Source of the DNA: Microaerobacter geothermalis
Lineage (GTDB): Bacteria; Bacillota; Bacilli; DSM-22679
NCBI RefSeq assembly: GCF_021608135.1
Contig: NZ_JAKIHL010000034.1
Span: 1 to 39,653 of the forward strand
Direction: 5' to 3'
DNA length: 39,653 bases
This document shows, piece by piece, positions 36,988 through 39,653 of this stretch. The first letter of the stretch is position 1. Every line of letters starts with the position of its first letter. A program made the position numbers and the translations under genes. The notes beneath the pieces are model-generated. The model did no database searches, was not told where the DNA came from, and saw nothing but the letters and a program-made list of their open reading frames with translations.

Positions 36988-37806
36988 TCAGTGAAACAGA
37001 TTTCCGGGAACGACTTTAATCAGCTTATCTTTAACATCAACGGATTTTAACTGAGCTAAGGATACATATCCCTCGACCAGCCTTTCCTCTGCCTGTTCCG
37101 CTTCAACAAAGACTCCGGTGCCGACAACATCGGCGTCAAATTCCTGAAGGAGATCCATAATACCTTTAATCGTTCCACCAGCCTTCATGAAATCATCGAT
37201 GATAAGGACCTTTGCTCCCTCAACCAATGCCCTCCTTGCTAGGGACATGGTCTGAATTCTCTTGCTTGAACCGGAAATATAGTTAATGCTTACCACCGAA
37301 CCCTCTGTCACCCGATTATCCCTTCGAACAATCACAACCGGAATTTGCAGATATTGAGCAGTGGCATAGGCAAGGGGAATCCCTTTTGTTTCTACAGTTA
37401 AGATAAATTCTGCTCCTTGATCAACAAAGACGCTGGCAAAAATTTTACCAATCCGATTTAATATAGCAGGATTTCCTAAAATATCAGACATGTATAAATA
37501 ACCGCCTGGGAGGATCCGCTCCGGTTTCTCCAGGGAATGACAAATCTCCTGAAGAAATGACTCCATGATTTTTTTATCCATAAGGGGGATATATTTCACC
37601 CCCCCGGCTGCTCCTGCTAAGGTTTTTAATTGACCAATGCCCTCGGCTTCAAAGGTTTCCTTAATAATAGCCAAATCTTCACTTATGGATGATTTGGCTG
37701 ATTCATACCGCTCTGCAAAATGGGCCAGTGGGAAAAGGGTATGGGGCTGAGAAATCAGTTGATATGTAATCTCAACTAAACGTGCACTTCTCCTTAATTT
37801 TTTCAC
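36988..37806 (-). CDS. purR: Purine operon repressor PurR
   Basis: Represses purine genes and is released by PRPP. The 272 residues have a winged-helix N-terminus (RRSARLVEITYQLISQPH, ERYESAKSSISEDLAIIKET) and a phosphoribosyltransferase-like effector domain with the PRPP motif VLIIDDFMKAGGTIKG. GTG at 37806 is chosen because GGAGG lies 8 bases upstream; the TTG at 37821 overlaps that SD. The gene is 46 bases after ispE, probably in one transcript. Confidence 0.95.
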   Translation of the reverse strand: MKKLRRSARLVEITYQLISQPHTLFPLAHFAERYESAKSSISEDLAIIKETFEAEGIGQLKTLAGAAGGVKYIPLMDKKIMESFLQEICHSLEKPERILPGGYLYMSDILGNPAILNRIGKIFASVFVDQGAEFILTVETKGIPLAYATAQYLQIPVVIVRRDNRVTEGSVVSINYISGSSKRIQTMSLARRALVEGAKVLIIDDFMKAGGTIKGIMDLLQEFDADVVGTGVFVEAEQAEERLVEGYVSLAQLKSVDVKDKLIKVVPGNLFH

Positions 37807-37852
37807 TGAAAAATCCTCCAAAACCGAATATTATGTAGAGACTATAACATTT

Positions 37853-38746
37853 TTATACGGTTTTTTGCAATAGTTTCCCGTCGTTTTTATAATCGCCTAG
37901 TAAGCGAACGACGTAAACCTCTTGGCAAAATCCCCTTAATGCATTATAAATCCGTTGAGCCTGATTTCTTCTCTGGACTAATCCATAAACGGATGGACCG
38001 CTTCCGGACATCAAAACCCCGGTTGCTCCAAAACGGATCATCTGTTCTTTAATTCGCTTTACCTTTGGATAAAGCTTCAAAGTAACTTCTTCAAGAACAT
38101 TCCCTAAATGGTTGCAAATCTGATGAAAATCCTTTTTCTCAATGGCCTCAATCATCTCTTTTGTGTTCGGGTGTTTTTCAATGGATTCTACTTGCAATTG
38201 CCTATATATTTCAGAAGTAGAAACACCGATTGGAGGTTTGGCCAATACTACCCAACAGGGCGGGGGAGATGAAATTGGAGTAATGATTTCTCCTCGTCCT
38301 GTTGCCAAAGCAGTTCCCCCGTACAAACAAAAAGCTACATCAGATCCGATCTGATTGGCAATGGGCAATAAGTGTTCCAATGGTAAATGCAGCTGAAATA
38401 ACTGATTTAATCCCTTTAATACGGCAGCTGCATCACTGCTTCCACCAGCCAATCCTGCGGCAACCGGGATATACTTGTCAATGGATATATGAACCCCCTG
38501 GTTAATTTCCATTTCTTCCTTAAACAATTTCGCTGCTAGATAAGCTAAGTTTCGTTCATCAGATGGCACAAAACCTGCTGAACAGGAAACCGTTATCAAT
38601 TTATCATCCCTTAAGGAAATATCCAACCGGTCTGCCAAATCAATCATTGTCATAATCATTTCTACTTCATGATATCCATCTTCCCGTTTCTTCAACACAT
38701 CAAGTAACAGGTTTATCTTAGCCGGAGCCTTCATTGATATGTTCAT
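37853..38746 (-). CDS. ispE: 4-diphosphocytidyl-2-C-methyl-D-erythritol kinase
   Basis: The ATP-dependent step of the MEP isoprenoid pathway. It is a 297-residue GHMP kinase with [21 protein letters not shown] at the N-terminus, divided as AKINL and DGYHE, the ATP loop [17 protein letters not shown] and a C-terminal [14 protein letters not shown]. An AAGGTGA SD lies close to the ATG. It lies between sspF and purR, as in B. subtilis. Confidence 0.96.
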   Translation of the reverse strand: MNISMKAPAKINLLLDVLKKREDGYHEVEMIMTMIDLADRLDISLRDDKLITVSCSAGFVPSDERNLAYLAAKLFKEEMEINQGVHISIDKYIPVAAGLAGGSSDAAAVLKGLNQLFQLHLPLEHLLPIANQIGSDVAFCLYGGTALATGRGEIITPISSPPPCWVVLAKPPIGVSTSEIYRQLQVESIEKHPNTKEMIEAIEKKDFHQICNHLGNVLEEVTLKLYPKVKRIKEQMIRFGATGVLMSGSGPSVYGLVQRRNQAQRIYNALRGFCQEVYVVRLLGDYKNDGKLLQKTV

Positions 38747-38835
38747 TCTTTCACCTTCTTCTTCCTAAGGCCGTTCAATTATGTACAATGCGCTATACAT
38801 TTTATCACTTGTTGACGGTGGTTTCCAGAGCTGAA

Positions 38836-38869
38836 ATAAAGAAAGGGGGTTAAGAAACCCTAACCCCCT
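38836..38869 (-). terminator. Terminator of sspF
   Basis: AGGGGGTTA pairs with TAACCCCCT around an 8-base loop (38844-38869), followed on the minus strand by TTCTTTATTT. It lies 15 bases after the sspF stop. Confidence 0.82.
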
Positions 38870-38883
38870 GTCAGCATGCAGAT

Positions 38884-39066
38884 TTAAGATTGGCGATCTT
38901 TTGCTAAACTTTGCTCTGCAATTTGAATGGCTCTTTTTACCATATTTCCAGCATCCCGGGTGGTTATTCCTCCCCACCCTTCTCTTTTTACGACATCATA
39001 AAAACCTAGGTCCTTAGCTAGTTCTTCCTTAAATTCTTCGGTCATGATGCCTCTTCGCCGAGCCAT
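38884..39066 (-). CDS. sspF: Small acid-soluble spore protein, SspF type
   Basis: A 60-residue alpha/beta-type SASP that coats DNA in dormant spores. It has [38 protein letters not shown] and IAEQSLAK, the two conserved DNA-binding blocks. The SD AAAGGAGGTT is strong. A sigma-G-like -10 lies upstream. The place between veg and ispE matches sspF of B. subtilis. Confidence 0.93.
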   Translation of the reverse strand: MARRRGIMTEEFKEELAKDLGFYDVVKREGWGGITTRDAGNMVKRAIQIAEQSLAKDRQS

Positions 39067-39097
39067 GGTAACCTCCTTTTTCCGCAGCTGACATCTT

Positions 39098-39104
39098 TAG
39101 TATG
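39098..39104 (-). promoter_or_regulatory. -10 of a forespore (sigma-G/F) promoter for sspF
   Basis: CATACTA on the minus strand equals the sigma-G -10 consensus. The -35 region, 17-18 bases upstream, falls inside the veg terminator (CTACTG) and is not a good match. Confidence 0.5.
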
Positions 39105-39115
39105 TCCAAAAGCTT

Positions 39116-39144
39116 AAAAAACAGTAGAAACTACCTACTGTTTT
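39116..39144 (-). terminator. Terminator of veg
   Basis: AAAACAGTAG pairs with CTACTGTTTT around a 7-base loop, with a run of six U on the minus strand. The upstream arm is the last codons of veg, and the stop codon lies in the loop. Confidence 0.85.
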
Positions 39145-39415
39145 CATTCACGTATGAGATCTTTAATTGTCCACCTTCTGTACAAACCGTCAGTTCCACC
39201 GTATCAGTCAAAATATCTGCATAGCTGTAGGAAACTCTTTCAAAAGAGTGCTGATCCTGATCCAATTTTATGATGAAAACTGAAGGGTATGTTTCTTCGA
39301 GAACTCCTGTTCTTTCAATGGTTTTCCTACGACCTCCGTTGGCCCGAAGAATAATTTTTTCTCCTTTATGGGCATCTAAGCTTCGCTTAATATCCAAAAG
39401 TGCATTTTTTGCCAT
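39131..39415 (-). CDS. veg: Veg protein
   Basis: A short protein that in B. subtilis promotes biofilm matrix production and spore outgrowth. The core [31 protein letters not shown] and [19 protein letters not shown] is nearly identical to the family. ATG at 39415 gives 94 residues and has GAGGTGG 8 bases upstream; the GTG at 39427 overlaps that SD. Two consensus sigma-A promoters precede it, in keeping with the very strong expression of veg in B. subtilis. Confidence 0.95.
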   Translation of the reverse strand: MAKNALLDIKRSLDAHKGEKIILRANGGRRKTIERTGVLEETYPSVFIIKLDQDQHSFERVSYSYADILTDTVELTVCTEGGQLKISYVNENSR

Positions 39416-39440
39416 TGAAATTACCACCTCACTTATCTGA

Positions 39441-39469
39441 ATTATACCATTTAACCTTTATTATGTCAA
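39441..39469 (-). promoter_or_regulatory. Proximal veg promoter (sigma-A)
   Basis: TTGACA (39464-39469), 17 bases, TATAAT (39441-39446) on the minus strand: a perfect consensus. Confidence 0.88.
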
Positions 39470-39480
39470 ATAAATTGTTT

Positions 39481-39510
39481 ATTATAGCAGGGTGACAAGA
39501 TGATTGTCAA
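39481..39510 (-). promoter_or_regulatory. Distal veg promoter (sigma-A), possibly hybrid with the insertion element
   Basis: TTGACA (39505-39510), 18 bases, TATAAT (39481-39486) on the minus strand. The -35 may lie at the end of the mobile element whose transposase gene begins at 39580. Confidence 0.7.
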
Positions 39511-39653
39511 TATAATTATTCTTAAATGTTGAACGTCTGTGATATTGTCATATTGTAACGCATCAGTGAAAATGTCACTATGGGACAGGAGAGAATAACT
39601 TTGAGCAAAAAAGAGTTGAAGCGTTACAAAGTCATTGAACAACTGATTCAAGG
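39505..39653 (+). mobile_element. One end of an insertion sequence (partial)
   Basis: Only the transposase start and upstream A/T-rich sequence with repeated TGTCA-type motifs are visible, so the border is a guess. In B. subtilis yabG would follow veg on this side; the element sits in that interval. Family membership (ISNCY or similar) is inferred from the protein start alone. Confidence 0.45.
39580..39653 (+). CDS. Transposase, N-terminal fragment (cut by the window end)
   Basis: Twenty-four codons are visible: MGQERITL then SKKELKRYKVIEQLIQ. This resembles the start of ISNCY-type transposases, in which a lysine-rich KELKR stretch leads into a helix-turn-helix. TTG at 39601 is an alternative start, with AGGAG about 8 bases upstream; the ATG at 39580 lacks an SD. 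The rest of the gene lies outside the window, so intactness cannot be judged. Confidence 0.6.
   Translation, partial: MGQERITLSKKELKRYKVIEQLIQ

Noticed and set aside
38765-38977. A 70-codon minus-strand frame overlapping the end of sspF
   Set aside because: It runs through the sspF terminator and has no SD or recognisable features.
39466-39651. A 61-codon minus-strand frame at the right end
   Set aside because: It lies across the veg promoters and opposite the transposase start, with no SD and low-complexity sequence.

Overview
The window looks like a stretch of chromosome from a low-GC, endospore-forming member of the Bacillales. The evidence is the gene order, the sporulation genes (spoIIE, spoVT, spoVG, fin, yabP, yabQ, an sspF-type SASP) and consensus sigma-A, sigma-H and Spo0A-type promoter elements. 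Nearly everything is on the minus strand, so transcription runs from high to low coordinates. The order matches the Bacillus subtilis origin-proximal region from veg to lysS, followed by the leader of an rRNA operon. The genus cannot be fixed from the sequence alone.

In the direction of transcription, the right end (39653 to about 28700) holds the 5' end of a plus-strand transposase gene and then veg, sspF, ispE, purR, spoVG, glmU, prs, rplY(ctc), pth, fin and mfd. Next (28730 to 21742) come a PrsA-type lipoprotein foldase, spoVT, a SpoVB-like flippase, yabN(mazG), rqcP, yabP, yabQ, divIC and an S1-domain protein gene. A tRNA-Met(CAU) gene follows. Then come spoIIE, tilS, hpt and ftsH (21359 to 14573).

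Between ftsH and coaX there is a departure from the B. subtilis order: fhs (formate-THF ligase) and, facing it on the plus strand, a gene for an unrecognised multi-pass membrane protein with a CPBP-like C-terminus. The left part (11137 to 382) is coaX, hslO, a membrane-anchored PpiC foldase, the folate/p-aminobenzoate operon pabB-pabA-pabC-folP-folB-folK, then dusB, greA and lysS. The lysS terminator and tandem rRNA promoters close the window.

Three functional themes share this region: folate and one-carbon metabolism (pab/fol genes plus fhs), translation and ribosome maintenance (lysS, tilS, tRNA-Met, pth, rplY, rqcP, dusB), and the switch to sporulation (spoVG, spoIIE, spoVT, fin, yabP/Q). 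The best non-coding observations are a spoIIE promoter with a 21-bp spacer and a 10/10 Spo0A box, a sigma-H-type spoVG promoter, a hairpin reaching the rplY ribosome binding site, a hairpin in the greA leader behind a perfect sigma-A promoter, a possible 41-codon plus-strand gene with its own terminator between tilS and spoIIE, and an insertion element that abuts, and may supply part of, a veg promoter. I found no CRISPR array, phage region or clearly new multi-gene system. Compared with B. subtilis, cysK, yazB, yabS/yabT and yabJ are missing from their usual places, while greA, fhs and the membrane protein are additions.
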